NCBI RefSeq assembly: GCF_019880585.1
Contig: NZ_JAINVV010000004.1
Location: forward strand, 62,001-126,000
DNA from: Sphingomonas colocasiae
GTDB lineage: Bacteria; Pseudomonadota; Alphaproteobacteria; Sphingomonadales; Sphingomonadaceae
DNA length: 64,000 nt
Reading direction: 5' to 3'
Under the pieces are notes generated by a model. That model had not been told where the DNA came from, ran no database searches, and saw nothing but the letters and a program-made list of their open reading frames with translations. The position numbers were made by a program, and so were the translations under genes. Shown in pieces: positions 44,275-52,835 of this stretch (within the stretch, counting starts at the first letter, position 1; every line of letters starts with the position of its first letter).

Positions 44275-44392
44275 AGCCCGGCCATCAGACCATCTGAGTG
44301 GAGCCTGATTGGCTGCGCCGTACTGACGTTTCACGCCATCGGTGGAAGCGCGTAGCGCTTCCACCTCAAGCGATCAGGCTCCAGGCCGGGCT
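44275..44392 (-). terminator. large nested inverted repeat with oligo-T, end of VOC operon
   Basis: Three pairs of arms: AGCCCGGCC (44275) with GGCCGGGCT (44384); TGGAGCCTGAT (44299) with ATCAGGCTCCA (44373); and an inner perfect hairpin GGTGGAAGCGC-GTA-GCGCTTCCACC (44341-44365). On the minus strand the outermost stem is followed by a run of T (CTTTTTTTTCATC), so it should terminate the VOC operon. The inner elements look like a small mobile-type palindrome inserted in the terminator loop. Confidence 0.75.
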
Positions 44393-44420
44393 CGAAGAAA
44401 TATCGCCTTGTCGATGCCGG

Positions 44421-44909
44421 TCAGTCGACGAGCTCGCCGTCCGCCGCCGCTTCCACCCTGGCGATGTCGATCCGCTTCATCGTGAGCATCGCCTGCATCG
44501 CGCGTTTGGCGCGGCCCGGATCGGGATCGCCGAGCAGCGCGATCATGCGCCGGGGCACGATCTGCCACGACAGGCCGAACCGGTCCTTCACCCAGCCGCA
44601 TTGCTCGGATTCGGGCACGCTCGACAGCGCATCGGTCAGCCGGTCCGCCTCGGCCTGATCGTCGCACATGATCTGGAAGCTCACCGCTTCGTTGAATCTG
44701 AAATGCGGGCCGCCGTTCAGCCCGACGAAATTCTGGCCGGCGACGACGAATTCGACGGTGAGCACGCTGCCCGCGCCGCCGCTGGGATTGTCCGCCGGCG
44801 AGCGGTGGACGGCGACCACGCGCGAATCGGGCAGGTGCTCGGCATAGAAATTCGCGGCTTCCTCGGCATTGCCGTCGAACCACAGGCAGGGAATGATCTT
44901 CTCGGACAT
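44421..44909 (-). CDS. VOC family protein, PhnB/3-demethylubiquinone-methyltransferase-like fold
   Basis: Protein of 162 residues starting SEKIIPCLWFDGNAEEAANFYAEHLPDSRVV, with SVLTVEFVVAGQNFVGLNGGP, FQIMCDDQAEADRLTDALS, EQCGWVKDRFGLSWQIVPRRMIALLGD and MLTMKRIDIARVEAA. This is the PhnB-like glyoxalase-superfamily subgroup often labelled 3-demethylubiquinone-9 methyltransferase-like; no methyltransferase activity is implied. Last gene of the HxlR-adjacent minus-strand operon, 24 bp after another VOC gene. Confidence 0.88.
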   Translation of the reverse strand: MSEKIIPCLWFDGNAEEAANFYAEHLPDSRVVAVHRSPADNPSGGAGSVLTVEFVVAGQNFVGLNGGPHFRFNEAVSFQIMCDDQAEADRLTDALSSVPESEQCGWVKDRFGLSWQIVPRRMIALLGDPDPGRAKRAMQAMLTMKRIDIARVEAAADGELVD

Positions 44910-44933
44910 GATCCGTCTCCTTGTTTTCCGGGT

Positions 44934-45710
44934 TTACTTGCCCGGTGCGACCAGGCCGAAAAGCGCGCCCTGGGGGTCTATCGCGTTGAGCACCATCTCG
45001 CCGCCCGGCACTTCCATCGGGCCGTGGGTGACGGTGCCGCCGGCCTGCTCGATCCGCGCCTTGGCGGCCTCGATCTCGGGCACGCGGAAATAAAAGCCCC
45101 AGCCCGGGCGCACGCCCGGCATTGCCTTCATCACCGCGCCGATCGCCTCGCCGCCCTCGCTATTGGCGATGAAGCTGTAATCGCCCATCTCGCCCATCTC
45201 CATCGCGCCGACCTTCTTGATGTCGAAATGCGTGTCGTAAAAGGCGAGCGCGGCGGCATCGTCGGTGGTCTGCAGCTCGTTCCAGCTCACATGGCCCATC
45301 GCATGCCGGCCATAGGCGGTGCTGGCCTCGTCGCTGGCCCCGCGCATCACATAGATGGCGACGCCCTGGGGATCGCTGACCATCGCGATGCGGCCGACAT
45401 CGGGGATGTCGCTGGCGGGCAGATGGATCTGGCCGCCCGCCGCCACGATCGCGGCGACGGTGGCGTCGACATCGTCGACCCCGAAATAGCCCATCCAGCC
45501 GGGCACGGCGCCGCCCGCGACCATGTCCGCATTGAGCGCCAGCACGCCGCCGACAAAACCGTCGGCCGCCGCGATCATGCGATAATCCATGCCCTGGGAA
45601 GGCCTGTCGCCGATCGTCCAGCCGACGACGCTGTCGTAGAATATCTTCGACGCGTCCGGATCGGGCGTCATCAGTTCGTACCAGATGAATTCGCCATGCG
45701 CATTGGCCAT
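44934..45710 (-). CDS. double-domain VOC (glyoxalase/Cfp30B-like) protein
   Basis: Two vicinal-oxygen-chelate modules in 258 residues. Module 1: HGEFIWYELMTPDPDASKIFYDSVVGW and DVDATVAAIVAAGGQIHLP. Module 2: HVSWNELQTTDDAAALAFYDTHFDIKKV and RVPEIEAAKARIEQAGGTVTHGPMEVPGGEMVLNAIDPQGALFGLV. It resembles the 27-kDa antigen Cfp30B-like glyoxalases. ATG 45710 is preceded by GGGAGACAGG; the longer frame runs through a non-coding inverted repeat. Confidence 0.88.
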   Translation of the reverse strand: MANAHGEFIWYELMTPDPDASKIFYDSVVGWTIGDRPSQGMDYRMIAAADGFVGGVLALNADMVAGGAVPGWMGYFGVDDVDATVAAIVAAGGQIHLPASDIPDVGRIAMVSDPQGVAIYVMRGASDEASTAYGRHAMGHVSWNELQTTDDAAALAFYDTHFDIKKVGAMEMGEMGDYSFIANSEGGEAIGAVMKAMPGVRPGWGFYFRVPEIEAAKARIEQAGGTVTHGPMEVPGGEMVLNAIDPQGALFGLVAPGK

Positions 45711-45778
45711 GACCTGTCTCCCTCGTCCGTGTTCAGATTTGTTTTGGAAAGCGGAAGAGCGCTTTCCGGCGGCACCGG

Positions 45779-45843
45779 CCCGCTCCCCCGCCCAACCTCC
45801 CGACAGGATGATACTGGTTCGCGAGGTTGGGCGAGGGAGCGGG
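45779..45843. repeat. 21-bp inverted repeat in VOC operon
   Basis: Arms CCCGCTCCCCCGCCCAACCTC (with one mismatch) and GAGGTTGGGCGAGGGAGCGGG flank a 23-base centre in the 160-bp gap between the DUF1428 and VOC genes. A REP-like intergenic palindrome that would form a strong stem in the operon message. Confidence 0.8.
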
Positions 45844-45870
45844 CTGGCACCGGCTTTCCCCAAAAGCCGC

Positions 45871-46590
45871 TCAGGCGTCGACGAGCGGCGAGAAGCCGCC
45901 ATAGATCATGCGCTGGCCGTTGAAGGGCATCTCGGAGCCGTCGGGCTTCATCCGCTCGTCCTCCATCACCTTTTTCCAGCCTTCCTGGCGCGCTTCCTTC
46001 GATGGCCATTCGACCCATGAGAAGACGGCGACCTCGTCGCCCTCGGCCTTGATGGCGCGCGCATAGTCGGTGACCTTGCCGGTGGGCACGTCGTCGCCCC
46101 ATGCCTCCACCACGCGCGTTGCGCCGTGATCGAAAAAGACCTGCGACGCCTTTGTCGCCAGCGCGCGATAGGCTTCCTTGTTGCCGGCGGGCACGGGCAC
46201 GAGATAGCCGTCGGCATAGCCCATGGCGCCCTCGCCGCTGTCGTCGACGATCGCCTCGAAGCCGCCGACGATCATGCGCTTGCCGTCGAACGGCATGTCC
46301 GCGCCCATCGTTGCCATGCGCGGATCGGACATCATCTTCTCGACGGCGGCTTCGCGCACCGTCTTCGATGGATATTCGAACCAGGAGAAGACGACGACCT
46401 CGTCCTCCTTCGCCTGCACCGCGCCCTTGAAATCGGTCACCTTGCCGTCGGGCACGTCGTCGCCCCAGCACTCGACCATCCGGGCCACCCCGAATTCCTT
46501 GAACAGCGGCAGCGCCTGTTCGGCATGCTTGCGATAGGCGTCCTTGTTGGCCGCCGGCACCGCGACGACGAATCCTTCCACATAGGTCAT
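45871..46590 (-). CDS. tandem-fused DUF1428 protein
   Basis: Protein of 239 residues made of two DUF1428 (YbaA-like, dimeric ferredoxin-fold) copies. Copy 1: TYVEGFVVAVPAANKDAYRKHAEQALPLFKEFGVARMVECWGDDVPDGKVTDF, ending MPFDGKRMIVGGFEAIV. Copy 2: GYADGYLVPVPAGNKEAYRALATKASQVFFDHGATRVVEAWGDDVPTGKVTDY, ending MPFNGQRMIYGGFSPLV. The normal family protein is one copy of about 115 residues that dimerises; here the dimer is encoded as one chain. ATG 46590 has GAGGAGAG upstream. Confidence 0.88.
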   Translation of the reverse strand: MTYVEGFVVAVPAANKDAYRKHAEQALPLFKEFGVARMVECWGDDVPDGKVTDFKGAVQAKEDEVVVFSWFEYPSKTVREAAVEKMMSDPRMATMGADMPFDGKRMIVGGFEAIVDDSGEGAMGYADGYLVPVPAGNKEAYRALATKASQVFFDHGATRVVEAWGDDVPTGKVTDYARAIKAEGDEVAVFSWVEWPSKEARQEGWKKVMEDERMKPDGSEMPFNGQRMIYGGFSPLVDA

Positions 46591-46689
46591 TGCATCTCTC
46601 CTCATGCGAACCGGGCGGGGGCTTCGCGCCCCTCGAAAATCAATTGCGGAACCGCCATCCGTTTGCCGGCCCCTGCTTCATCGCGCGGC

Positions 46690-47127
46690 TCAGGCGGCCG
46701 CGGGCTCGGCGCTCCACGCGGCCATCGCCGCATCGACATCCATCCACACCAGCTCGACGATATGGCCGTCGAGATCCTCGAAACTGCGGCCGTACATGAA
46801 GTCGCCCATTTCCTGGCGCGGCGTCGGATCGGCCTTCGCGCCGGCCGTGATCGCCTTCGTCATGGTCGCCTCGACTCCATCGCGGCTGTCCTCGCTCAGA
46901 CATAGCAGCACCTGGGCGGTGCTGCGGGTGTCTGCGACGGACTTTGTCGTGAAGTCGTTGAACCGTTGATGTGACATCAGCATGAAGGTGATCGTGTCCG
47001 AAAACGCCATCATCGCGGTGTCGTCCGTGCAAAAGCGCGTATCGGCCGTCGCGCCCACCGCTTCGTAGAAGCGCCGCGCCTTCGCCACATCCGCCACCGG
47101 CAGGTTCACGAAAATCATCTTCGCCAT
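46690..47127 (-). CDS. VOC family protein
   Basis: Glyoxalase/bleomycin-resistance fold protein of 145 residues: KMIFVNLPVADVAKARRFYEAVGA, MMAFSDTITFMLMSHQRFNDFT, VLLCLSEDSRDGVEATMTKAITAGAK, MYGRSFEDLDGHIVELVWMD. First gene of the minus-strand VOC/DUF1428 operon, divergent from the HxlR regulator with 62 bp between starts. A detoxification or ring-modifying role is plausible; the substrate is unknown. Confidence 0.88.
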   Translation of the reverse strand: MAKMIFVNLPVADVAKARRFYEAVGATADTRFCTDDTAMMAFSDTITFMLMSHQRFNDFTTKSVADTRSTAQVLLCLSEDSRDGVEATMTKAITAGAKADPTPRQEMGDFMYGRSFEDLDGHIVELVWMDVDAAMAAWSAEPAAA

Positions 47128-47173
47128 TTTTCATCCTCTCGCGACTCGTTGTTTGACCCTGATGCCCCCGGAG

Positions 47174-47209
47174 GTTATAAAAAGCAACTATGAAGTTACA
47201 AAAAATAAC
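47174..47209. promoter_or_regulatory. paired operator-like repeat at HxlR start
   Basis: GTTATAAAAAGCAAC (47174-47188) and GTTACAAAAAATAAC (47195-47209) are 15-mers of the form GTT-A-rich-AAC starting 21 bp apart, two helical turns. The first lies between the divergent VOC and HxlR starts; the second lies within the first HxlR codons. A site for autoregulation by the HxlR protein is the simplest reading. Confidence 0.55.
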
Positions 47210-47894
47210 CGACTCGTCCGAAGCCGCGCAAAAGCGCCGTTATGACGATGCCTGCGCGGCCACCCATGGGATGGACATCATCGGGGAGCGCTGGGCGCTG
47301 CCGGTGATGCGCGAACTGATGCTGGGGCCGCGCCGCTTCAGCGAACTGCGCAAGAGCCTGCCCGCGATCAGCGCGAACGTGCTGACGCAGCGGCTGACCG
47401 GGCTGGAGGAAGCGGGCATCGTCACGCGATCGAAGCTGCCGCCGCCGATCTCCGTCCAGGTCTATGGGCTGACGCCCTGGGGGCAGGAGGCGGGGCCGGT
47501 GTTCCAGGCGCTGGGCCGCTGGGCCGCGCGTTCGCCACGGCATGATCCGACGCGCCCGTTCAGCGCGGTTTCGCTGATGCTGTCGTTGCGCACGATGATC
47601 GATCCGGCGCGCGCGCGCGGGCTGACGATGCGGATCGGCTTTCATCTGGGCGAGGAGGCGTTCTTCCTGACGATCGACGACGGCGCGGTCGCGATCGGGC
47701 GCGGCGCGGTCGAGCGGCCCGATCTGGTGATGACCGGGGTGCCCTCCGGCGTGGCGGCGGCGGTCTATGCGGGCGTGCCGCTCGACGATCTGGCGCGGGA
47801 CGGGCTGCTGGCGGTGGAGGGTGATCGCGCGCTCGCCGCCCACTTCGCCACGCTGTTTCCGATTCCCGCCAAGGCGCCGCCGGGCGTTGTTTGA
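47190..47894 (+). CDS. HxlR family regulator with C-terminal SCP2-like domain
   Basis: Transcription factor of 234 residues. The HxlR winged helix (about 15-110) shows [53 protein letters not shown] and [10 protein letters not shown]. The C-terminal part ([71 protein letters not shown]) resembles the SCP2 sterol-carrier fold, a likely ligand-binding site. It is divergent from the VOC/DUF1428 operon, which it probably controls. GGAGG lies 15 bases before the ATG. Confidence 0.88.
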   Translation: MKLQKITDSSEAAQKRRYDDACAATHGMDIIGERWALPVMRELMLGPRRFSELRKSLPAISANVLTQRLTGLEEAGIVTRSKLPPPISVQVYGLTPWGQEAGPVFQALGRWAARSPRHDPTRPFSAVSLMLSLRTMIDPARARGLTMRIGFHLGEEAFFLTIDDGAVAIGRGAVERPDLVMTGVPSGVAAAVYAGVPLDDLARDGLLAVEGDRALAAHFATLFPIPAKAPPGVV

Positions 47895-47964
47895 CGCGTT
47901 CGCGTTGCATCCGCGCGCGCCAGCCTTTAACCGGGCCGCGACTCTCTTGCATGCAGGCCGATCC

Positions 47965-48969
47965 ATGACCGACATTCCCAACGCCCAGCCCGACAGCCGC
48001 GAGTCGACGGTGCTCGACGCGCCCGACAAGCAGGTGAGCGTCCGCGACCTGTTCGGCATCGATACCGACATGATGGTGCCCGCCTTCAGCGAGGCCGACG
48101 AACGCGTGCCCGATCTCGATCCCGCCTATGTGTTCGACGGGGACACCACGCTCGCGATCCTGGCGGGTTTCGCGCACAACCGGCGCGTGATGGTCCAGGG
48201 CTATCACGGCACCGGCAAGTCGACGCATATCGAGCAGGTGGCGGCGCGCCTCAACTGGCCGTGCATCCGCATCAACCTCGACGCGCATATCAGCCGTATC
48301 GACCTGATCGGCCGCGACGCCATCGTGCTGCGCGACGGCCAGCAGGTCACCGAGTTCCGCGAAGGCCTGCTGCCCTGGGCGCTGCAGACGCCGACCGCGC
48401 TGGTGTTCGACGAATATGACGCCGGCCGCCCCGATGTGATGTTCGTGATCCAGCGCGTGCTGGAGACCGAGGGCAAGCTGACGCTGCTCGACCAGAATCG
48501 CGTGATCCGGCCCAATCCCTGGTTCCGCCTGTTCGCCACCGCCAACACGGTGGGCCTGGGCGACACCAGCGGCCTGTATCACGGCACGCAGCAGATCAAC
48601 CAGGGCCAGATGGACCGCTGGAACATCGTCGTCACGCTCAACTATCTGCCCGCGCAGGTCGAGGCGCAGATCGTGCTCGCCAAGTCGGGCGAATATGATC
48701 ACGAGGGCGGCAAGAAGGAGGTGGAGAACATGGTGAAAGTGGCGGACCTGACCCGCCAGGGCTTCATCAATGGCGACATCTCCACCGTCATGAGCCCGCG
48801 CACCGTGATCACCTGGGCGCAGAACTCGCTGATCTTCAAGGATGTCGGCTTCGCCTTCCGCCTGAGCTTCCTCAACAAGTGCGACGAGGCGGAACGCGCG
48901 CTGGTGGCCGAATATTATCAGCGCGTCTTCGGCAAGGACCTGCCCGAAAGCGTCGTGGCGAAAGCCTGA
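47965..48969 (+). CDS. cobS: CobS-type AAA+ ATPase (cobaltochelatase-like)
   Basis: AAA+ subunit of 334 residues. The N-terminal [34 protein letters not shown] leads to Walker [10 protein letters not shown] (Lys85), [21 protein letters not shown] (Walker B) and sensor region [33 protein letters not shown]. It is nearly identical in layout to aerobic cobaltochelatase CobS. cobT follows after 6 bp. No cobN or other cobalamin gene lies in the window, and many organisms keep this pair without the vitamin pathway, so a chaperone-like MoxR/VWA function is an alternative. Confidence 0.93.
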   Translation: MTDIPNAQPDSRESTVLDAPDKQVSVRDLFGIDTDMMVPAFSEADERVPDLDPAYVFDGDTTLAILAGFAHNRRVMVQGYHGTGKSTHIEQVAARLNWPCIRINLDAHISRIDLIGRDAIVLRDGQQVTEFREGLLPWALQTPTALVFDEYDAGRPDVMFVIQRVLETEGKLTLLDQNRVIRPNPWFRLFATANTVGLGDTSGLYHGTQQINQGQMDRWNIVVTLNYLPAQVEAQIVLAKSGEYDHEGGKKEVENMVKVADLTRQGFINGDISTVMSPRTVITWAQNSLIFKDVGFAFRLSFLNKCDEAERALVAEYYQRVFGKDLPESVVAKA

Positions 48970-48975
48970 GCCGGG

Positions 48976-50802
48976 GTGGCCGAACAGACGCCCCTCGACC
49001 GCTTCAAGGCGGTGCTGACCGGCACGGCGCGCGCGATCGCGCGTGAGCCGGAGGTGGAGCTCGCCTTCACCGCCGACGCGCCGGTGCAGGCCGGGCGGCA
49101 TCTGAAGGTGCCGATGCCCGGCCGCAACCTGCCGCCCGAACAGGTGGCGGAAGCGCGTGGCTTCGCGGACAGTTTCGCGCTGAAGCTGCGCCATCACGAC
49201 GCGGCGCTGCACGCGCGCGCGGCGCCGGGCGACGCGGTGGCGCGCGCCGCGTTCGACGCGGTGGAACAGGTGCGGATCGAGGCGCTGGGCGGCCGCAACA
49301 TGGCCGGGGTGAAAGCCAACCTGGCCGATGCCCATGCGATGCGCATGCGATCGGACCCGATCACGCGCGCGCGCTCGCGCGAGGAAGTGCCGCTGTCCAG
49401 CGCGATCGCGCTGCTCGCGCGCGAAAGGCTGACCGGCGAACCCGTGCCGGAGGCGGCGAAGGGCGGCCTCTCGCTGGTGCGTGACTGGATCGAGGAGAAG
49501 GCGGGCGCCGATCTCGACGCGCTCGGCCTCGCACTCGACGATCAGGCCGCGTTCCAGAAGCTCGCCACCCGCCTGCTCGAGGATCTCGAGCTGATCGACG
49601 GCGAGATGGTGCCCGATTCGGCCGATGAGGGCGGCGACGAGCAGGAAGGCGAGGATCCCGAGGAAGGCGACGAGAGCGAGGGCGAGGACGAGTCGGGCGG
49701 CTCGGACGGCCAGAGCGACGCGCGCGGCGAGCCCGACGGCAGCCAGTCCGAGGATGGCGAGGCCGGCGAGGCGCAGGAGGACATGGCGTCCGAAACCGAC
49801 GCCGAACTGGGCGAGGAAGGCGAGGAGGGCATGTTGCCCGTCCGCCCCAACCGGCCGGTGCCCGATCTCAACACCCAGTTCGACTACAAGGTGTGGACCG
49901 AGCAGTTCGACGAGGTGGTGACCGCGCTGGAGCTGTGCGACGAGGACGAGCTGGACCGGCTGCGCGCCTATCTCGATCACCAGCTCGTCCATCTTCAGGG
50001 CGCGGTGACCAAGCTCGCCAACCGGCTGCAGCGCCGGCTGATGGCGCAGCAGAACCGGAGCTGGGATTTCGACCAGGAGGAAGGGATGCTCGATGCCGCG
50101 CGGCTGGCGCGCGTCGTGGTGAGCCCTGGCCATTCGCTGTCCTACAAGGTGGAGCGCGAAACCGATTTCCGCGACACGGTGGTGACGCTGCTGATCGACA
50201 ATTCGGGTTCGATGCGCGGGCGTCCGATCTCGATCGCCGCGATCTCGGCCGACATCATGGCGCGCACGCTCGAGCGTTGCGGCGTCAAGACCGAGATCCT
50301 CGGCTTCACGACGCGGGCGTGGAAAGGCGGGCAATCGCGCGAGAACTGGCTGGCCGCCGGCCGGCCGCCGATGCCCGGCCGCCTCAACGACCTGCGCCAC
50401 ATCATCTACAAGCAGGCCGACGAACCCTGGCGCCGCGCGAAGCGCTCGCTCGGGCTGATGATGCGCGAAGGGCTGCTCAAGGAGAATATCGACGGGGAGG
50501 CGCTGCTCTGGGCGCATAACCGCCTGATCGGGCGGCCGGAGGAGCGGCGGATCCTGATGGTGATCTCTGACGGCGCGCCGGTCGACGATTCGACGCTCAG
50601 CGTCAATTCGGGCAGCTATCTCGAACGGCATCTGCGCCAGGTGATCCACTGGATCGAGAACCGCTCGCCGGTGGAGCTCGTCGCGATCGGCATCGGCCAT
50701 GACGTGACCCGCTATTATCAGAAGGCGGTGACGATCATGGACGCCGAACAGCTAGGCGGCACGATGGTGGAGCAGCTGGCGGCGTTGTTCGACAATGATT
50801 GA
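48976..50802 (+). CDS. cobT: CobT-type VWA protein (cobaltochelatase-like)
   Basis: Partner of CobS, 608 residues with GTG start. The N-terminal helical part ([26 protein letters not shown]) is followed by a very acidic low-complexity segment (about 210-285, rich in Glu/Asp/Gly/Ser) and a C-terminal von Willebrand A domain. Its MIDAS motif is [11 protein letters not shown] (Asp408, Ser410, Ser412), with later [12 protein letters not shown] and [10 protein letters not shown]. Full-length CobT. The region explains the very long but spurious antisense frame. Confidence 0.93.
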   Translation: MAEQTPLDRFKAVLTGTARAIAREPEVELAFTADAPVQAGRHLKVPMPGRNLPPEQVAEARGFADSFALKLRHHDAALHARAAPGDAVARAAFDAVEQVRIEALGGRNMAGVKANLADAHAMRMRSDPITRARSREEVPLSSAIALLARERLTGEPVPEAAKGGLSLVRDWIEEKAGADLDALGLALDDQAAFQKLATRLLEDLELIDGEMVPDSADEGGDEQEGEDPEEGDESEGEDESGGSDGQSDARGEPDGSQSEDGEAGEAQEDMASETDAELGEEGEEGMLPVRPNRPVPDLNTQFDYKVWTEQFDEVVTALELCDEDELDRLRAYLDHQLVHLQGAVTKLANRLQRRLMAQQNRSWDFDQEEGMLDAARLARVVVSPGHSLSYKVERETDFRDTVVTLLIDNSGSMRGRPISIAAISADIMARTLERCGVKTEILGFTTRAWKGGQSRENWLAAGRPPMPGRLNDLRHIIYKQADEPWRRAKRSLGLMMREGLLKENIDGEALLWAHNRLIGRPEERRILMVISDGAPVDDSTLSVNSGSYLERHLRQVIHWIENRSPVELVAIGIGHDVTRYYQKAVTIMDAEQLGGTMVEQLAALFDND

Positions 50803-50820
50803 GGGCTGACGCCTGCTGGT

Positions 50821-50846
50821 GTCATCCCCGCGTGCGCGGGGATGAC
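50821..50846. terminator. perfect hairpin after cobT
   Basis: Palindrome with 11-bp arms GTCATCCCCGC / GCGGGGATGAC and a 4-base loop, 18 bp after the cobT stop codon. This is a common short intergenic palindrome in alphaproteobacteria, here placed to end the cobS-cobT transcript. Confidence 0.7.
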
Positions 50847-50866
50847 AAGGTGGCCCAAATAACGCG

Positions 50867-50894
50867 AGGGCCGAAACCTTTCGGTTCCGGCCCT
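50867..50894 (-). terminator. terminator of glycine-zipper gene
   Basis: Stem AGGGCCG-AACC / GGTT-CGGCCCT with one mismatch and a TTTC loop, followed on the minus strand by CGCGTTATTT. About 72 bp beyond the stop codon of the convergent glycine-zipper gene. Confidence 0.6.
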
Positions 50895-50966
50895 CCGGGG
50901 TCCGCGATGTACAGGTCGCGGCGTACCCCTTGTCCTCGTTACGCTACACCGAGGAATGTCGTTGGC

Positions 50967-51365
50967 TTAGCGGCAGCGGCTGTCCGACTTGTCGATGGCG
51001 CGGCCGGCCAGGGCGCCCACGGCGCCGCCGATGATCGTGCCTTCGGTGCGGCTGCCGCGACCGGCGACCTCGTTGCCGAGCAGGCCACCGGCGATCGCGC
51101 CGATGATGGTGCCGGCGGTGCCGTCGCGGCGGCAGCGATAATAGCCGTCATTACCACGATAGCCGCGATCGTTGCGGTAACCGTAGCGGTCGCCGCGATA
51201 GCCGCGATAACCACGGTCGTTATAGCCGCGATAGTTATTGTAGCCGCGGTGATTGTCGTAACCGCGATAATATCCGTCGCGCTGCGCCATGGCGGGCGTC
51301 GCGGGGATCAGGGTGGCGGCGCCCATGGCGAGCGTGGCACCCACAAGGCTCAGTTTCTTCAACAT
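50967..51365 (-). CDS. exported glycine-zipper (2TM) protein with Tyr/Gly/Arg repeats
   Basis: A 132-residue protein. Signal peptide MLKKLSLVGATLAMGAATLIPATPAMA, then a low-complexity stretch of RGY/NDRGY repeats (about 30-80), then a glycine-zipper domain GTAGTIIGAIAGGLLGNEVAGRGSRTEGTIIGGAVGALAGRAID. This is the 17-kDa surface-antigen-like/YMGG class, probably outer-membrane associated. ATG 51365 follows AGGAGAAG. Two Cys near the zipper could form a disulfide. Confidence 0.88.
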   Translation of the reverse strand: MLKKLSLVGATLAMGAATLIPATPAMAQRDGYYRGYDNHRGYNNYRGYNDRGYRGYRGDRYGYRNDRGYRGNDGYYRCRRDGTAGTIIGAIAGGLLGNEVAGRGSRTEGTIIGGAVGALAGRAIDKSDSRCR

Positions 51366-51450
51366 GGTCTTCTCCTTGCGTTTCAAACTCGGCGGCGGGG
51401 CCAACCTCCGTCCGATGAGATGCTTATGCCCTGATTCGTTTGAGGCTCGC

Positions 51451-51499
51451 CTGAACGCACATGTTATCCGCCGTTCAGATGCCGTTGCCTGCCGTTCAG
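51451..51499. promoter_or_regulatory. CTGAACG/CGTTCAG repeats in divergent intergenic region
   Basis: One CTGAACG (51451) and two CCGTTCAG copies (51471 and 51492, 21 bp apart) lie between the glycine-zipper gene (-) and the esterase-like gene (+). The two-turn spacing suggests a response-regulator-type binding site. No good sigma-70 promoter was identified by eye. Confidence 0.4.
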
Positions 51500-51547
51500 G
51501 AAAGCTTGGGCTGGCAAGCGGGGACAGCTTCTCTACAAGCGTCGCCG

Positions 51548-52549
51548 ATGCGCCTGTTCAAGCCGTTACTGTTGCTGCCCGTCCTGCCGTTCATGCTGAT
51601 GCTGAGCGGCGATGGCGAAACCTCCATGGTGCGTCAGGTGCTGGGGCCGAGCAGCGCGGTCTCGGCGATTCCGATCCCGCTCGACGCGTCGGACCCGAAG
51701 CGCGTTCGCGTCGGCCGCCTGCACTATCTGAAGGGCTGGCGGCTGGAGAATCCCGATCCCGCCTTTGGCAGCTTTTCCTCGATGCTGGTTTCGGACGAGG
51801 CCTTGCTGCTGCTCAACGACGCGGGCGGATATGTCCGGCTGGCGCGGGGGCCGGGGGATACCATCGGCGCGGCAAAGTTCGGCGATCTGCCCGACGGCCC
51901 CGGCGATCCCTATCTCAAGCGCAATCGCGACAGCGAATCGATGACCGTCGATCCGCGCACGGGCGCGATCTGGGTGGGCTTCGAAAGCCGCAACGCGATC
52001 TGGCGCTATGCGCCCGGCCTGGCGCGCGCGGAGGCGGGGCGCCGCCCGCCCGAGATGCGCAAATGGCCGGGCAATGCCGGCGCGGAGGCGATGGCGCGGC
52101 TGAGCTCGGGGCGCTTCCTTGTCCTGTCTGAAGGCGGCAAGGCGCCGCCGGGCGCCGACGCGGCATTGCTGTTCGATCGCGACCCGACCGATCCCGCCGC
52201 GAAGGCGACGCGCTTCTATTATCGCCCGCCATCGGGCTTCCGCGTGACCGACGCCGCCGAGCTGCCGGACGGGCGCGTGCTGGTGCTGCATCGCCGCCTG
52301 GGCGTCTGGCCGCTGTTCACCGCCAAGCTTTCGATCCTGGACCCGAAGACGATCGAGCGCGACGGGCTGGCATCGGACGAGGAGATCGCGACGCTCGCGC
52401 CGCCGCTGGCGGTCGACAATATGGAGGCGCTGGCGATCACGCGCGAGGAGGGGCGGATTATCGTCTGGATCGCATCCGACGACAATTTCGGAACGCCGTT
52501 CCAGAAGAGCCTGTTGCTGAAATTCGTGCTGGAGGATGGCGGCCGCTAG
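51548..52549 (+). CDS. esterase-like activity of phytase family protein
   Basis: Exported or membrane-anchored beta-propeller-type protein of 333 residues. The N-terminal hydrophobic leader (MRLFKPLLLLPVLPFMLML) is followed by family blocks GSFSSMLVSDEALLLLNDAGGYVRL, DSESMTVDPRTGAIWVGFESRNAIWRY, AEAMARLSSGRFLVLSEGG, VTDAAELPDGRVLVLHRRLG and DNMEALAITREEGRIIVWIASDDNF. These match the esterase-like-activity-of-phytase family. It belongs to the conserved bolA/cobST/rpmB neighbourhood. Enzymatic activity is not established. Confidence 0.85.
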   Translation: MRLFKPLLLLPVLPFMLMLSGDGETSMVRQVLGPSSAVSAIPIPLDASDPKRVRVGRLHYLKGWRLENPDPAFGSFSSMLVSDEALLLLNDAGGYVRLARGPGDTIGAAKFGDLPDGPGDPYLKRNRDSESMTVDPRTGAIWVGFESRNAIWRYAPGLARAEAGRRPPEMRKWPGNAGAEAMARLSSGRFLVLSEGGKAPPGADAALLFDRDPTDPAAKATRFYYRPPSGFRVTDAAELPDGRVLVLHRRLGVWPLFTAKLSILDPKTIERDGLASDEEIATLAPPLAVDNMEALAITREEGRIIVWIASDDNFGTPFQKSLLLKFVLEDGGR

Positions 52550-52593
52550 CGGGGCAAGGCGTTCAGGCGAGTCGGGCTTGCGTCCACCACCCG

Positions 52594-52699
52594 CCGTTCG
52601 TGCTGAGCCTGTCGGGACGAAGTCGGCCGTAGGCCAACCCCTGTCCTTCTACTTCAATGTTAAGGAAAGGCAGGGCTTCGGCAGGCTCAGCCCGAACGG
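52594..52699. repeat. sphingomonad CCGTTCG-type inverted repeat, copy 1
   Basis: Arm CCGTTCGTGCTGAGCCTGTC (with a small insertion before AAG) and arm CTTCGGCAGGCTCAGCCCGAACGG, with CTGTCCTTC/GGAAAGGCAG inside. It lies in the 286-bp gap between the esterase-like gene and rpmB (convergent). The rest of the gap, up to 52835, shows nothing further. Confidence 0.8.
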
Positions 52700-52835
52700 G
52701 CGCGGGCGGCGCGCCGGCGTGGCATGGCGATGGCGCCGGTTTCGGCTTGTTTCGAAGTTCACCGGACGCGACAAAGCGCCGCCCGGTTTTCACCGGCCGG
52801 CGCCACATCGTCCGAATCAAATCGGTTGGCGCGGC

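Noticed and set aside
44421-44909. Ubiquinone methyltransferase (UbiG-like) function
   Set aside because: The protein has the VOC fold of PhnB-like proteins and no SAM-binding motif; the common label is misleading.
47560-50700. 1046-codon minus-strand frame opposite cobS and cobT
   Set aside because: Shadow frame. The plus strand encodes two textbook proteins here, and the reverse frame has no Shine-Dalgarno site or family motif.
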